Source: Cyclobacteriaceae bacterium (GTDB lineage: Bacteria; Bacteroidota; Bacteroidia; Cytophagales; Cyclobacteriaceae). From it: a stretch of 64,000 nt of DNA. Both the position numbers and the translations under genes were made by a program. Shown here piece by piece: positions 1 through 9,560 of the stretch. The notes under the pieces were generated by a model. That model searched no databases, had not been told where the DNA came from, and saw only the letters and a program-made list of their open reading frames with translations. The stretch is taken from contig JAEUUC010000005.1 in NCBI GenBank assembly GCA_016787665.1, forward strand, positions 93,119 to 157,118, written 5' to 3'. How positions within the stretch are numbered: the stretch's first letter is position 1; each line of letters opens with the position of its first letter.

Positions 1-1
1 T

Positions 2-106
2 AACCCCTACTGTGCCTACGTGGATTCCTATTCCTGCCCCTTTCCGCCACGAGAGAACATCTTGCCGGTGGAAATCAAAGCTGGCGAACGAAACTATGCA
101 CCCTGA
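2..106 (+). CDS. DUF1684 family protein, C-terminal fragment
   Basis: Only the last 34 codons are in the window, ending at the TGA at 104-106. The peptide begins NPYCAYVDSYSCPFPPRENI and ends with an EIKAGERNY segment. This matches, from memory, the conserved C-terminus of DUF1684 proteins, where an N-P-Y-C-A-Y stretch is followed by S-C-P-x-P-P and then a lysine/glutamate-rich end. The function of DUF1684 is unknown. The rest of the gene lies upstream of the window, so length and start cannot be judged. Confidence 0.7.
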   Translation, partial: NPYCAYVDSYSCPFPPRENILPVEIKAGERNYAP

Positions 107-151
107 CGTAAATTTGGCCGTTGTTGAGATCGCACTTCAGGCTCAATCCCG

Positions 152-159
152 TATTTTTG
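152..159 (+). promoter_or_regulatory. Bacteroidota-type -7 box upstream of pheT
   Basis: TATTTTTG matches the Bacteroidota -7 consensus TAnnTTTG and lies 23 bases before the pheT ATG. I do not see a well-placed -33 TTTG. This would make pheT start its own transcript, separate from the DUF1684 gene that ends at 106. Confidence 0.45.
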
Positions 160-182
160 TCGTTCGTTTTTCCACGTAATCC

Positions 183-2594
183 ATGACCCTTTCCTATTCC
201 TGGCTAAAGCAGTACATTGATATTCCCGAGAGCCCTGAGCAGCTCGCGTCCATCCTCACGTCAACCGGCCTGGAGGTGGAGAGCGTGGAGCCGTTTGAAA
301 CGGTGAAAGGCGGACTTCGCGGTTTGGTCATTGGCGAGGTACTGACTTGCGTAAAACATCCCAATGCCGATAAACTTTCACTCACCACCGTTGACGTGGG
401 CGCAGGCCGGATTTTACCTATTGTTTGCGGAGCAGCCAACGTGGCTGCCGGACAAAAAGTAGTGGTGGCGTTGCCGGGCTCTACCGTTCACCCCACGGCA
501 GGCGAGCCTTTTCAAATCAAATCAGCCAAAATCCGGGGCGAGGTTTCCGAGGGCATGATTTGCGCGGAAGATGAAATCGGGCTGGGCGCAAGCCACGCGG
601 GTATCCTGGTGCTCCCCGCGAATGCACCTATTGGCACACCGGCTGCCGAATTCTTTCAGATCGAAAGCGACTATCAACTGGAGATTGGACTGACACCCAA
701 TCGGGCGGATGCCGCTTCGCACATAGGAGCCGCACGCGACATCAAAGCGGCCACCGGTCGTGACATCCGCTGGCCCTCCGTAGATAATTTCAAACCCGAC
801 AATCAAGCACTGTCGATTTCCGTTGCCGTAGAAAATACTGACGCCTGCCCGCGTTATTCGGGCGTAACCTTATCCGGGGTTACGGTCAAAGAATCACCCG
901 CGTGGCTTAAGAACCGTTTGCTCTCGATCGGACTTACACCGATCAACAATGTCGTGGATATCACCAACTTCGTGCTACACGAAACCGGCCAGCCCCTGCA
1001 CGCCTTCGATGCTGATCAAATCCGGGGAGGCCAGATAGTCGTAAAGACTCTGCCGGCCGGCACCGCATTTGTCACATTAGATGGGAAGGAGCGAAAACTG
1101 AGCTCGAATGACCTGATGATCTGCGACCGTGAGGCGGGTCTTTGTATTGCCGGAGTATTCGGAGGGCTGAACTCCGGCATCAGCGATAAAACAAAAAATA
1201 TTTTTCTGGAAAGCGCGTGTTTCGCGCCCAGCTACATCCGCAAGACCGGGCAATTGCACCAACTCAAAACGGATGCCTCGTTCCGGTTCGAGCGCGGCAC
1301 TGATCCGAACCTAACGGTGTATGCATTGAAACGGGCTGCCCTGCTCATTCGCGAACTTGCCGGGGGCACCATTTCGTCTGATGTGGTGGATGTGTACCCG
1401 ACCAAAATTCAGAATCGGAAAATCGAGGTGAGCTATGCCAACATCAACCGATTGATTGGAAAAGTGCTGCCCGCAGCGCGCATTCATACCATTTTGCAAA
1501 GTCTCGACATCGAGGTCATGCAGGCAACACCCCAAGGCTTTAGTGCCTCGGTGCCACCCTATCGGGTAGACGTAACGCAGGAGGCCGACATTGTGGAAGA
1601 AATACTGCGCATTTACGGGTTCAATAATATTGAGCTATCCGAAATCGCGGGCACTGATTACCTGGCGGCATTTCCTGAAAAAGCCAGCCATACCTTTACC
1701 CACACCCTGGGCGAAATGTTAAGCGGTCAGGGCTTTTATGAGATACTAACCAACTCGCTGACGCGCCAGGCGTACCAGCAGCGCCTCAATCTGAGTTATG
1801 GATCGGAACCCGTTGAGGTTCTCAACAAACTCAGCGAAGAACAGGGCATTCTGCGGCAGACATTGCTATTCACCGGTCTGGAAGTGCTCAGTCACAACAT
1901 TAACCGAAAACAAAAAGACATTCGGTTGTACGAGTTCGGTAAGGTATATGGCAAGACTCCGACCGGCTACCGCGAAGAGGATCGCCTGGCCCTTTACATC
2001 AGCGGAAATGCGGAAGCGGAAAATTGGCGCAGGCCTGCACAACCTGCCGGGTACTTTGATCTTGCGCAAGCGGTCGTCAATGTGCTGCAGCGCTGCGGAA
2101 TCTCATATGAGCAAAAGCCGGTTCGTGACTCCCAACTGGAGTACGGCATGGCCTTGTGGACCGGCCCGCAGGAAATTGGTCGCCTGGGTAAGGTAAAAGC
2201 GGCCTTGTGCCGCGAGGCCGGGGTAAAACAGGACGTGTTCTTTGCCGACTTGTCAGTGGACCTTTTGTTTTCGGGTGCCAATCCCCGGTTTGATGTGAAG
2301 GAAATAACTCGTTTCCCCGAGGTAAGGCGCGATCTTTCTCTCGTGCTTGATCAGCAGGTGACCTTTGCTGAAATCGAATTCCTGGTGCGAACCACCGAGA
2401 AAAAACTCATTCGCGATATCATCGCCTTTGACGTATACGAGGGCGAAAAAATTCCACCCGGCAAAAAAGCCTATGCACTCGGCTTCACGTTGCTTGACGA
2501 AACCAAAACGCTGACCGATGAGGAGATTGACAAGACGATGAATCGTTTAATGGCTGCGTTTGAAAAACAAATGAGTGCAGTAATTCGGAAATAA
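183..2594 (+). CDS. pheT: phenylalanine--tRNA ligase beta subunit
   Basis: Beta subunit of the heterotetrameric cytoplasmic Phe-tRNA synthetase, which charges tRNA-Phe. At 803 residues it has the full family length. Visible domains in order are an EMAP-II-like tRNA-binding domain at about 40-150 (VIGEVLTCVKHPNADKL), the B3/B4 editing region at about 210-390 (HAFDADQI; SFRFERGTDP), the B5 domain around 405-475, the catalytic-like core, and a C-terminal anticodon-binding FDX-ACB domain from about 705 (RFPEVRRDLSLVL). pheS is not adjacent, so the two subunits are encoded apart, as is common in Bacteroidota. Followed at 31 bases by a coiled-coil gene and zapA. Confidence 0.97.
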   Translation: MTLSYSWLKQYIDIPESPEQLASILTSTGLEVESVEPFETVKGGLRGLVIGEVLTCVKHPNADKLSLTTVDVGAGRILPIVCGAANVAAGQKVVVALPGSTVHPTAGEPFQIKSAKIRGEVSEGMICAEDEIGLGASHAGILVLPANAPIGTPAAEFFQIESDYQLEIGLTPNRADAASHIGAARDIKAATGRDIRWPSVDNFKPDNQALSISVAVENTDACPRYSGVTLSGVTVKESPAWLKNRLLSIGLTPINNVVDITNFVLHETGQPLHAFDADQIRGGQIVVKTLPAGTAFVTLDGKERKLSSNDLMICDREAGLCIAGVFGGLNSGISDKTKNIFLESACFAPSYIRKTGQLHQLKTDASFRFERGTDPNLTVYALKRAALLIRELAGGTISSDVVDVYPTKIQNRKIEVSYANINRLIGKVLPAARIHTILQSLDIEVMQATPQGFSASVPPYRVDVTQEADIVEEILRIYGFNNIELSEIAGTDYLAAFPEKASHTFTHTLGEMLSGQGFYEILTNSLTRQAYQQRLNLSYGSEPVEVLNKLSEEQGILRQTLLFTGLEVLSHNINRKQKDIRLYEFGKVYGKTPTGYREEDRLALYISGNAEAENWRRPAQPAGYFDLAQAVVNVLQRCGISYEQKPVRDSQLEYGMALWTGPQEIGRLGKVKAALCREAGVKQDVFFADLSVDLLFSGANPRFDVKEITRFPEVRRDLSLVLDQQVTFAEIEFLVRTTEKKLIRDIIAFDVYEGEKIPPGKKAYALGFTLLDETKTLTDEEIDKTMNRLMAAFEKQMSAVIRK

Positions 2595-2625
2595 TCCTAT
2601 CTTCGACCACACAATTCACTCGCGC

Positions 2626-2922
2626 ATGGATCAGGAAGTATTGAAATCCAGCCTGAACGGCCTGGAACGCAAGATTTTGGTACTGCTAAACGAGCACAAA
2701 GGCCTAAAAGACGAACTCAAGTCGTTAAAGACCGAAAATCAAGACCTCCGCCAGAGCATTCGCCTGCGCGATGACCAATTGTCCAATTTTAAGAATCAGG
2801 TAAAAATCACTAAGATTGTAGACCATATTCACCCGGAAGACAGTGAAGTTTCGGAGTTGAAGCGGAAAGTAGACGAGTATATTAAGGAGATTGACAAGTG
2901 CATTGCATACTTGAGTAAGTAA
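2626..2922 (+). CDS. small coiled-coil protein upstream of zapA (ZapB-like candidate)
   Basis: A 98-residue, highly charged, almost wholly alpha-helical protein. Residues about 8-60 show heptad-type spacing of leucines (LERKILVLL, LKDELKSLKTENQDL, DDQLSNFKNQV), and a second helix runs from about 75 to the end. It has no signal peptide or membrane segment. It sits 6 bases upstream of zapA in the same direction, so the two are very probably cotranscribed. In Proteobacteria ZapA works with ZapB, an 81-residue coiled-coil protein, at the Z-ring. A matching role here is inference from size, fold and neighbour only, since I cannot see sequence homology to ZapB. Confidence 0.8.
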   Translation: MDQEVLKSSLNGLERKILVLLNEHKGLKDELKSLKTENQDLRQSIRLRDDQLSNFKNQVKITKIVDHIHPEDSEVSELKRKVDEYIKEIDKCIAYLSK

Positions 2923-2928
2923 CCGTTA

Positions 2929-3216
2929 ATGGACGATCTTTCAATAAAAATCAAAATTGCCGACCGGGAGTACCCCATGAAGGTGAAGCGGAGCGATGAA
3001 GAGCGCATCCGCCAGGCTGGTAAGGCAATCAATGAAAAAATCAAACATTACCGGTCCCAGTTTGGGATAGACGACAAGCAGGACTTACTCGCCATGGTTG
3101 CCTTCGATTGTTTGGTTGATAAGTTAAAAGACGAAGAAGATCTTCAGGTTATTGATCAAACGGTGGTAGAGAAAGTTAACCACCTGAATCAACTCGTTTC
3201 ACAGTCCCTCAGCTAA
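2929..3216 (+). CDS. zapA: cell division protein ZapA
   Basis: 95 residues, the usual ZapA size. It starts with a beta-strand region that carries the family pattern IKIKIADREYPMKV and a following segment DEERIRQAGKAINEKI, then a long C-terminal coiled coil (DDKQDLLAMVAFDCLVDKL). ZapA binds FtsZ and bundles its filaments at the division site. It lies between a small coiled-coil gene and rny; the pheT, coiled-coil, zapA, rny order is one I associate with Bacteroidota genomes. No 6S RNA is evident in the 33-base gap after it, unlike in enterobacteria. Confidence 0.9.
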   Translation: MDDLSIKIKIADREYPMKVKRSDEERIRQAGKAINEKIKHYRSQFGIDDKQDLLAMVAFDCLVDKLKDEEDLQVIDQTVVEKVNHLNQLVSQSLS

Positions 3217-3249
3217 CGCTGCCTGCGGGTGGGTCAAAATATCCCACTC

Positions 3250-4815
3250 ATGGAAAACATTGCCATTATTCTCATTGCCGTTGCCCTTAGCATCCTGCTG
3301 GGTTTGCTTTTCGGCACGTTGTTTTACAAGCGCAAACAGAAAAAGCGGAAAAAAGAAGATGAAGAGCGTTCGCGCCTGATTATTAAAGAAGCGGAGCTCC
3401 AGGCCGAAAACATCAAGAAAGACCGGATTCTGGAAGCCAAGGAAAAATTCCTGAAGATGAAGCAGGAATTTGAAGAAGAGGCCAACCGGAAAAAGAACCA
3501 GATCATTGCCAACGAGCAAAAGATCAAACAGCGGGAAGCCCAGCTGGCCAAAGAGCATGAAACACTTAAGCGCAAAGAGGCCGACCTGGACGAAGAGCGC
3601 CAAAGCCTGGCCCAGCAACACGAACTGGTGAAAAAGCGAAAAGAAGAACTCGACCGGTTTAACGCACAGAAAGTGGCAGTGTTGGAAAACATTTCCAAGC
3701 TCACCGCAGAGCAGGCCCGCGAACAACTGGTGGAATCCCTGAAGGAAGAAGCCCAAACCCGCGCAAACTCCTATATCAAGGATATTATGGAGCAGGCCAA
3801 ACTATCGGCCACCAAGGAAGCCAAGAAGATTGTAGTGGAAACCATCCAGCGCACAGCCACCGAACACGCGATTGAAAACTGTGTATCGATCTTTAACATC
3901 GAAAGTGACGACATCAAGGGAAAAATTATCGGCCGCGAGGGTCGCAATATCCGCACCCTGGAGGCTGCCACCGGAGTTGAATTGATTGTAGACGACACTC
4001 CGGAAGCCATCATCATCTCGGGATTTGATCCTGTGCGCAGGGAGATTGCCCGGCTTTCGTTGCATCGGTTGGTTCAGGATGGGCGCATTCACCCGGCCCG
4101 CATCGAGGAAATTGTTTCAAAAACCACGAAGAACATCGAAGATGAAATTGTGGAAATAGGCGAGCGCACGGTGATTGATCTCGGCATCCATGGATTGCAC
4201 CCCGAACTCGTGAAAATGGTCGGCCGCATGCGCTTCCGGTCGTCATACGGTCAAAATCTGTTACAGCACTCGCGCGAAGTGGCCAACCTCTGCGCCATTA
4301 TGGCTTCCGAACTGGGCCTTAATGTGAAGCAGGCGAAACGGGCCGGCCTGTTGCATGACATTGGCAAGGTGTGGCCGGAAGAACTGGAAAAACCCCATGC
4401 CATTGTCGGCATGGAACTCGCACTGAAATACAAGGAACACCCCGTGGTATGCAACGCTATTGGCGCCCACCACGATGAAATTGAGATGACCGGCATCTTG
4501 TCCCCGATTGTGCAGGCCTGCGATGCCATCAGTGGCGCCCGCCCTGGAGCAAGGCGTGAAGTGATGGAGCAGTACATCAAACGCCTAAAAGAACTGGAGT
4601 CCGTGGGGTTGAGCTTTGATGGCGTTGAAAAATGCTATGCGATACAAGCTGGCCGTGAGTTACGCGTGATTGTGGATGCCGAAAAGGCCACGGATGAGCG
4701 TGCAAATCAGCTTAGTTTTGAGATTTCGCAAAAAATTGAGCGGGATATGCAGTATCCGGGGCAAATTAAGGTAACCGTAATCCGCGAAATGCGTAGTGTA
4801 GCATATGCGAAGTAA
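3250..4815 (+). CDS. rny: ribonuclease Y
   Basis: Membrane-anchored endoribonuclease that starts mRNA decay. The order of parts is classical: an N-terminal transmembrane helix (about 3-24), a long charged coiled coil to about 185, a KH RNA-binding domain around 205-265 ([20 protein letters not shown]), and an HD phosphohydrolase domain around 330-430 with the metal-binding HD in [10 protein letters not shown] and a further AHHDEIE motif. The length of 521 residues is typical. The ATG at 3250 is preferred over an in-frame GTG at 3229 because it places the hydrophobic anchor directly at the N-terminus. The stop overlaps the start of the next gene by 11 bases. Confidence 0.96.
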   Translation: MENIAIILIAVALSILLGLLFGTLFYKRKQKKRKKEDEERSRLIIKEAELQAENIKKDRILEAKEKFLKMKQEFEEEANRKKNQIIANEQKIKQREAQLAKEHETLKRKEADLDEERQSLAQQHELVKKRKEELDRFNAQKVAVLENISKLTAEQAREQLVESLKEEAQTRANSYIKDIMEQAKLSATKEAKKIVVETIQRTATEHAIENCVSIFNIESDDIKGKIIGREGRNIRTLEAATGVELIVDDTPEAIIISGFDPVRREIARLSLHRLVQDGRIHPARIEEIVSKTTKNIEDEIVEIGERTVIDLGIHGLHPELVKMVGRMRFRSSYGQNLLQHSREVANLCAIMASELGLNVKQAKRAGLLHDIGKVWPEELEKPHAIVGMELALKYKEHPVVCNAIGAHHDEIEMTGILSPIVQACDAISGARPGARREVMEQYIKRLKELESVGLSFDGVEKCYAIQAGRELRVIVDAEKATDERANQLSFEISQKIERDMQYPGQIKVTVIREMRSVAYAK

Positions 4816-5530
4816 CTTGATTCGAACCCAATTTATTGCTCTCCTGATAGTCGGAGTTGCATTTTCTGCCCTCGGCCAAATCGATCGTGGCGCGAGAGAA
4901 TCCGTGAACTTGAACACATGGTCGCAACTTTTGGCTGAGCCAAATGGTGATCCGGTGCGGCAGCGTTCAGGTGTGCATTCGGATGGTTCTCCATTTTCGT
5001 ATGAAGAATGGATGCCGGCCGCCATTCATCTCAGCAACGGAAAGGTTCTCGAGAACGTGTTGGTCAGGCTGAATCTGGTGGCTCAGGAGATTCACTACAT
5101 GTCCGAGGCATATGGAAAAGAAATGGTGGCGTACGGTGGCACCGTGAAAGAGTTATTTGTTGCCGAACCCCGGGATAATCAAATGATAACCCGCAAGTAC
5201 TCGTTCAAGAAACTGGATGGAACGAAATCGTATCTCTGTGAGCACTTGGTTGAGGGTAAAGCCACACTTCTTCGCTCAACGGTCAAGCGCGAATTGACCG
5301 ACAAGGCCTACAATTCCGCTACGGTGAACATCATCTTTCAGGAGGATACAGATTATTATGTACAAACCGATGCTGGATTTGCAAAGGTTAATAAGCGAAA
5401 AAGCAATTTAGCCGAGCTACTGCCTGGCAAGTCGGCCGAGCTCCAAGCCTTCATTGCTCAAAAGAAGCTTAAATTGAAAAGTGAGGAGCAAATGGCTGAA
5501 TTGGTTACATATTATAACTCACTTCAGTAG
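4805..5530 (+). CDS. exported protein of unknown function
   Basis: 241 residues beginning with a signal peptide ([16 protein letters not shown], probable cleavage after position 24). The mature part is soluble-looking, with no membrane segment, cysteine pattern or motif that I recognise. It contains a stretch on sensing or surface loops ([32 protein letters not shown]) that resembles generic Bacteroidota periplasmic proteins. The ATG lies inside the end of rny in another frame, an 11-base overlap, which suggests translational coupling to rny. The P-type ATPase follows 24 bases after its stop. Confidence 0.75.
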   Translation: MRSNLIRTQFIALLIVGVAFSALGQIDRGARESVNLNTWSQLLAEPNGDPVRQRSGVHSDGSPFSYEEWMPAAIHLSNGKVLENVLVRLNLVAQEIHYMSEAYGKEMVAYGGTVKELFVAEPRDNQMITRKYSFKKLDGTKSYLCEHLVEGKATLLRSTVKRELTDKAYNSATVNIIFQEDTDYYVQTDAGFAKVNKRKSNLAELLPGKSAELQAFIAQKKLKLKSEEQMAELVTYYNSLQ

Positions 5531-5554
5531 AGTTTGTATCTTCATGGCACAGCC

Positions 5555-8065
5555 ATGAACCCATTTCCTTTCGCAGGTTTATCAGACGAAGCCGTACTGG
5601 CCTCACGCGCACAGCACGGCTCCAATGAAATCCGAAAGAGTGCAGAGAGCGGCACCTGGGTTGCCTTCAAAGAAACCGTTACGGAACCCATGTTTTTACT
5701 GCTGGTAGTAGCCGCCAGTGTGTACTTCGTGTTGGGTGAGGTTACCGAGGGCCTTTACATGTTGGCCGCGCTGGCAGCGGTTGCCGCCATTTCTTTTTAT
5801 CAGGACTCCCGAAGCCGCAAAGCCCTCCAGGCCTTGCAAGACTATACCCAGCCTCTGGCAACGGTCATCCGCAACAACTCGGTAACACAAGTCAAAAGCC
5901 GCGATGTGGTGGTTGGCGATTTCGTGGTTGTGGACGAAGGCAAACTTGTTCCTGCCGATGGCGTACTGCTGCAAGCCAACGACTTCACCGTAAACGAATC
6001 CATTCTGACAGGCGAAGCCTTTACCGTGCCCAAATCGCCAGACGATTCAAACACCCAGAAGGTTTTTCAAGGTACGCTGGTCACCACGGGTTTAGGCGTG
6101 ATGCGCGTGAACGCAGTCGGTGACAAAACGGAACTGGGCAAAATTGGAAAATCGCTAAGCGAGATATCTGAAGAAAAAACACCCCTTCAGCAGCAAATTG
6201 AAACTTTTGTGCGAAAGATGGCCCTGGCCGGAGGAGCCGTGTTCCTTCTCATTTGGGGGTATCAGTTCTTTTTGTCGCGCGAATTGCTTGGCAGCCTGTT
6301 AATGGGCTTGACCATCGCCATGTCGGTGCTGCCCGAAGAGATACCGGTAGCCTTCACCACGTTCATGGCATTGGGCGCTTGGCGGCTAATGAAAGAAGGC
6401 GTCATCGTTAAACAGACCAAAACGGTTGAAACACTGGGAGCGGCCACTGTGCTGTGTGTGGATAAGACCGGCACCATCACGGAAAACCGGATGGAGTTGA
6501 AAAAGATTGTTTCCGGAGATCGGGTTTTTACTCTGGGCGAACAAAGTGAACTGGCACCGGAAGGCCGTTACATTTTGGAGATGGCCATGTGGGCAAGTGA
6601 GCCCGTGCCTTTTGACCCCATGGAGAAAGCGCTGCATGAGGCCTACCCATCGGCTGGCGTTGACAAGCGTGGCGCCTATCGTCTGGTGCATGAGTACCCG
6701 CTGGGCGGAAAACCCCCGATGATGACCCATGTATTTGCCAACGATGACGGGCATCAAATCATTGCCACGAAAGGAGCCGTTGAGGGTGTTATTCGTCAAT
6801 GCCAATTGACACCCGGGGAACTTGATCGCATCAACCAGCAATATCACGCGCTTTCCGCGGAAGGTTTCCGCGTATTGGCAGTAGCGGAAGCAGCAACCAC
6901 ACCCCATGACCTACCGACAAACCAATCAGAATTTGTCTTGCGCTACCTGGGTCTGGTGGCATTCTACGATCCGCCCAAATCGCACATCCGGTCAATTTTT
7001 GAACAATTCCAAAAAGCCGGCATCCGCATCAAAGTAATTACGGGCGATAACGAGATAACGACCCGCGCTATTGCTAGGCAGGCAGGCCTTCCGGCCGAGT
7101 CGCACCCGGTGCAAGGTGAAAAACTACTCACTTTACATGGTGCTGAATTTGACCGGGAGGTACAACGCGGAGATTTGTTTACGCGCATGTTTCCCGAAGC
7201 CAAGTTGCGGATCATCGAATCATTGAAAAGGCAGGGCGAAGTGGTGGCCATGACGGGTGATGGTGTTAACGATGGGCCGGCACTCAAGGCCGCTCATATC
7301 GGCATTGCCATGGGAAAACGGGGATCAGAAATTGCACGGCAGGCCTCGGCCCTCATTCTCACTACGGATGACTTGAGCCTGCTGGTGACTGCGCTGGCCA
7401 TGGGCCGAAAGATTTATTCGAATCTGAAGAAGGCCATACAATACATTATCTCCATCCACATCCCGATTATTCTCACGGTGGCATTGCCGCTCCTTCTGGG
7501 TTGGGCCTATCCGGCCATTTTTACGCCTGTACATGTCATCTTTCTGGAGTTGATTATGGGACCCACGTGCTCCATCATCTATGAAAATGAACCCCTGGAG
7601 CCGCGCAGTATGGAGCAGCCGCCACGACCCGCCAGCCGATCGTTCCTCAACTTTTCTGAACTCTCCGTCAGCATTGTTCAGGGTTTGGCGATTACCCTGG
7701 GCACTCTTACGAGTTATCAAATTGCCGTTGCGATGGGCTTCGATGAAGAACTGACCCGCGCCATGGTTTTTACCACGTTGGTTACAGCCAACATCGTGCT
7801 CACATTGGTCAACCGATCGTTTTATCATTCCGTATGGGTCTCGGCCCGGTATAACAATTGGATGCTGCGGGCCATCTTGATTTCCACCATCGCCCTGCTG
7901 GCGGTGATTCTTTATGTTGACCCCGTGAGTCGCTTCTTTCACGTCCGGCACCTCAGCGCCATGCAGTTTGGGTTATCCGCTCTGGTGGGTGTGCTTTCGG
8001 TAATCTGGTTCGAACTGGTCAAACTCTGGCATCGCCACCGGAAACCTGTTCAAACGTTTTCGTAA
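5555..8065 (+). CDS. cation-transporting P-type ATPase
   Basis: Inner-membrane ion pump of about 836 residues. Key parts are visible: an N-terminal cation-ATPase segment, the actuator TGE motif (ESILTGEAF), the M4 ion-site motif PEEIP preceded by MSVLP, the phosphorylated aspartate in DKTGTIT at about residue 303, a hinge motif TGDGVNDGPALKAAHIGIAMG, and six C-terminal hydrophobic segments. No heavy-metal-binding domain or CPx motif is present, so it belongs with the Ca2+/Mg2+/H+-type pumps rather than copper exporters; the exact ion cannot be read. The ATG at 5555 is chosen over a TTG at 5534, which lies next to the previous stop. A terminator follows at once. Confidence 0.93.
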   Translation: MNPFPFAGLSDEAVLASRAQHGSNEIRKSAESGTWVAFKETVTEPMFLLLVVAASVYFVLGEVTEGLYMLAALAAVAAISFYQDSRSRKALQALQDYTQPLATVIRNNSVTQVKSRDVVVGDFVVVDEGKLVPADGVLLQANDFTVNESILTGEAFTVPKSPDDSNTQKVFQGTLVTTGLGVMRVNAVGDKTELGKIGKSLSEISEEKTPLQQQIETFVRKMALAGGAVFLLIWGYQFFLSRELLGSLLMGLTIAMSVLPEEIPVAFTTFMALGAWRLMKEGVIVKQTKTVETLGAATVLCVDKTGTITENRMELKKIVSGDRVFTLGEQSELAPEGRYILEMAMWASEPVPFDPMEKALHEAYPSAGVDKRGAYRLVHEYPLGGKPPMMTHVFANDDGHQIIATKGAVEGVIRQCQLTPGELDRINQQYHALSAEGFRVLAVAEAATTPHDLPTNQSEFVLRYLGLVAFYDPPKSHIRSIFEQFQKAGIRIKVITGDNEITTRAIARQAGLPAESHPVQGEKLLTLHGAEFDREVQRGDLFTRMFPEAKLRIIESLKRQGEVVAMTGDGVNDGPALKAAHIGIAMGKRGSEIARQASALILTTDDLSLLVTALAMGRKIYSNLKKAIQYIISIHIPIILTVALPLLLGWAYPAIFTPVHVIFLELIMGPTCSIIYENEPLEPRSMEQPPRPASRSFLNFSELSVSIVQGLAITLGTLTSYQIAVAMGFDEELTRAMVFTTLVTANIVLTLVNRSFYHSVWVSARYNNWMLRAILISTIALLAVILYVDPVSRFFHVRHLSAMQFGLSALVGVLSVIWFELVKLWHRHRKPVQTFS

Positions 8066-8078
8066 ATTGATCAATGCC

Positions 8079-8105
8079 AAACGCCTATTTCCTCCGGGCG
8101 TTTTT
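8079..8105 (+). terminator. rho-independent terminator after the P-type ATPase
   Basis: The stem AAACGCC pairs with GGCGTTT across an 11-base loop and is followed by a run of T. It lies 14 bases after the ATPase stop and just before the MFS gene, so it probably ends the transcript that started upstream. Confidence 0.75.
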
Positions 8106-8119
8106 CATAATTTGCCCCG

Positions 8120-9256
8120 ATGCATAGAGCCTTTTCGCCTGCACGCCTGGCCGTCAAACTGGTTTTCTTTATCAATGGCTTCGTGCACGCCACCTATTAC
8201 GCGCGATTGCCCCGCATTCAGGATCAGTTTGCGATCGATAACGGCACCATCGGGCTCGTGCTCCTGGCTTCTTCATTTGGTGCCTTGCTGGCCATGCCTT
8301 TCACGGGGTGGGTAATCATACGCTATGGCAGCCGAAGGATCACGCTATTCGGGGTTTTGACTTACTGCCTGCTTTTTCCCTTGATTCCACTGATGCCTCA
8401 CGTGGGAGCTCTTTCATCTGTCTTCTTTCTTCTTGGCGTTTCGGCCGGCATGATGGATGTGGCGATGAACTCACAAGCGGTAATGGTCGAACAACGACAC
8501 GGCAAACCCATCATGACTTCCTTCCACGCCCTCTTTAGTTTGGGGATGATGCTGGGCGGATTGTTCGGGGCCTTGTTTGCCAAACTGGATACCAGCTTAC
8601 TACTTCATTTCTCAGCTATTGCCGCGGTGAGTGTAGCGGGCGTGTTGATTGCGCGCTATTACCTTATTCACGATAAACCCGAGCGCAAGGACAAAGAAGG
8701 TCCCGCCTTTCGGTTACCCAATGCCGCTATGGTGAGCATAGGGGTCATCGCATTCTGCTGCATGCTGGGTGAAGGCGCCATGGCGGACTGGAGTACCAAC
8801 TACATGGAGAACATTGCCGGAGCAGACAAAGCACTTGCCCCCATCGGCCTCTCGGCTTTTGCCCTGGCGATGACATTAGGGCGTTTTGTAGGCGACAGCG
8901 CGCGTTTGAGTTTTGGCGATCGGAATCTGATGATCATCTGCGGATTAATTTCCCTGAGCGGTATTGCCCTGGCTATCCTTTGGATACACCCCTATGCTGC
9001 CATCACCGGATTTTTCATTGTGGGCGTTGGCCTTTCGGCTGTAGTGCCCATTGCCTATAGTCTGGCCGGCAATGCGCGCGACCTTCCACCCGGAGTTGGC
9101 TTAGCCATGGTAACCACGGTGGGCTATTCCGGGTTTTTGTTTGGCCCCCCGATTATTGGTTTTCTTGCAGACCTTTCAAACCTGCGATATGCAATGGCAT
9201 TGGTGGCCTTGCTATTCGCGGTGATGATTCTGCTCGCCTATCGCTACCGTTCGTAA
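8120..9256 (+). CDS. MFS transporter
   Basis: 378 residues with about twelve hydrophobic segments, arranged as two halves separated by a charged loop near residue 190 (HDKPERKDKEGPAF). Between TM2 and TM3 there is an RYGSRRITLFG segment of the general MFS loop type. It resembles the YbjJ-like MFS group of small hydrophilic-compound permeases, but the substrate cannot be inferred. The ATG at 8120 follows a terminator by 14 bases, so it probably opens its own transcript. The GNAT-like gene follows 17 bases later and YheT directly after that. Confidence 0.9.
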   Translation: MHRAFSPARLAVKLVFFINGFVHATYYARLPRIQDQFAIDNGTIGLVLLASSFGALLAMPFTGWVIIRYGSRRITLFGVLTYCLLFPLIPLMPHVGALSSVFFLLGVSAGMMDVAMNSQAVMVEQRHGKPIMTSFHALFSLGMMLGGLFGALFAKLDTSLLLHFSAIAAVSVAGVLIARYYLIHDKPERKDKEGPAFRLPNAAMVSIGVIAFCCMLGEGAMADWSTNYMENIAGADKALAPIGLSAFALAMTLGRFVGDSARLSFGDRNLMIICGLISLSGIALAILWIHPYAAITGFFIVGVGLSAVVPIAYSLAGNARDLPPGVGLAMVTTVGYSGFLFGPPIIGFLADLSNLRYAMALVALLFAVMILLAYRYRS

Positions 9257-9273
9257 TAGATTATTTTTGCGCT

Positions 9274-9558
9274 ATGGAGATTCAACGGGAAGAACACGGA
9301 AGCAAGGGTGCCTTCTTTATTTCTGCGCAGGGCAAACGCCTGGCCGAAATGACATATTCTAAAGCAGGCGACACACGCCTGATCATCGACCACACCAAAG
9401 TATCAGATGCGTTAAAAGGCAAAGGGGCCGGCAAGCAATTGGTGACCGCAGCGGTGAACTTTGCCCGGCAGCAAAAGATAAAAATTCTGCCTCTGTGCCC
9501 ATTCGCCCGTGCGGTGTTCGAAAAAACACCCGAGTTTGCAGACGTGTGGGATAACTGA
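9274..9558 (+). CDS. GNAT-like N-acetyltransferase domain protein (YjdJ type)
   Basis: 94 residues, the minimal GNAT form. The acetyl-CoA pyrophosphate loop is visible as KGKGAGKQLVTAAVNFARQ, preceded by a strand with IIDHTKVSDAL and followed by KILPLCPFARAVFEK. Proteins of this small family (YjdJ, human GTLF3-like) have a conserved C-P-F/Y-A segment, and here it is LCPFA. The protein or small-molecule target is unknown. A TATTTTTG box at 9262-9269 would place the transcript start almost at the ATG, giving a leaderless or nearly leaderless message. YheT starts 2 bases after the stop. Confidence 0.88.
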   Translation: MEIQREEHGSKGAFFISAQGKRLAEMTYSKAGDTRLIIDHTKVSDALKGKGAGKQLVTAAVNFARQQKIKILPLCPFARAVFEKTPEFADVWDN

Positions 9559-9560
9559 TC

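Noticed and set aside
3199..3756. Long minus-strand ORF over rny
   Set aside because: Phe/Leu-rich translation that is the shadow of the lysine- and glutamate-rich coiled coil of RNase Y.
5534..5554. TTG start seven codons upstream for the P-type ATPase
   Set aside because: It lies 4 bases after the previous stop and adds residues without family similarity; the ATG at 5555 is preferred.
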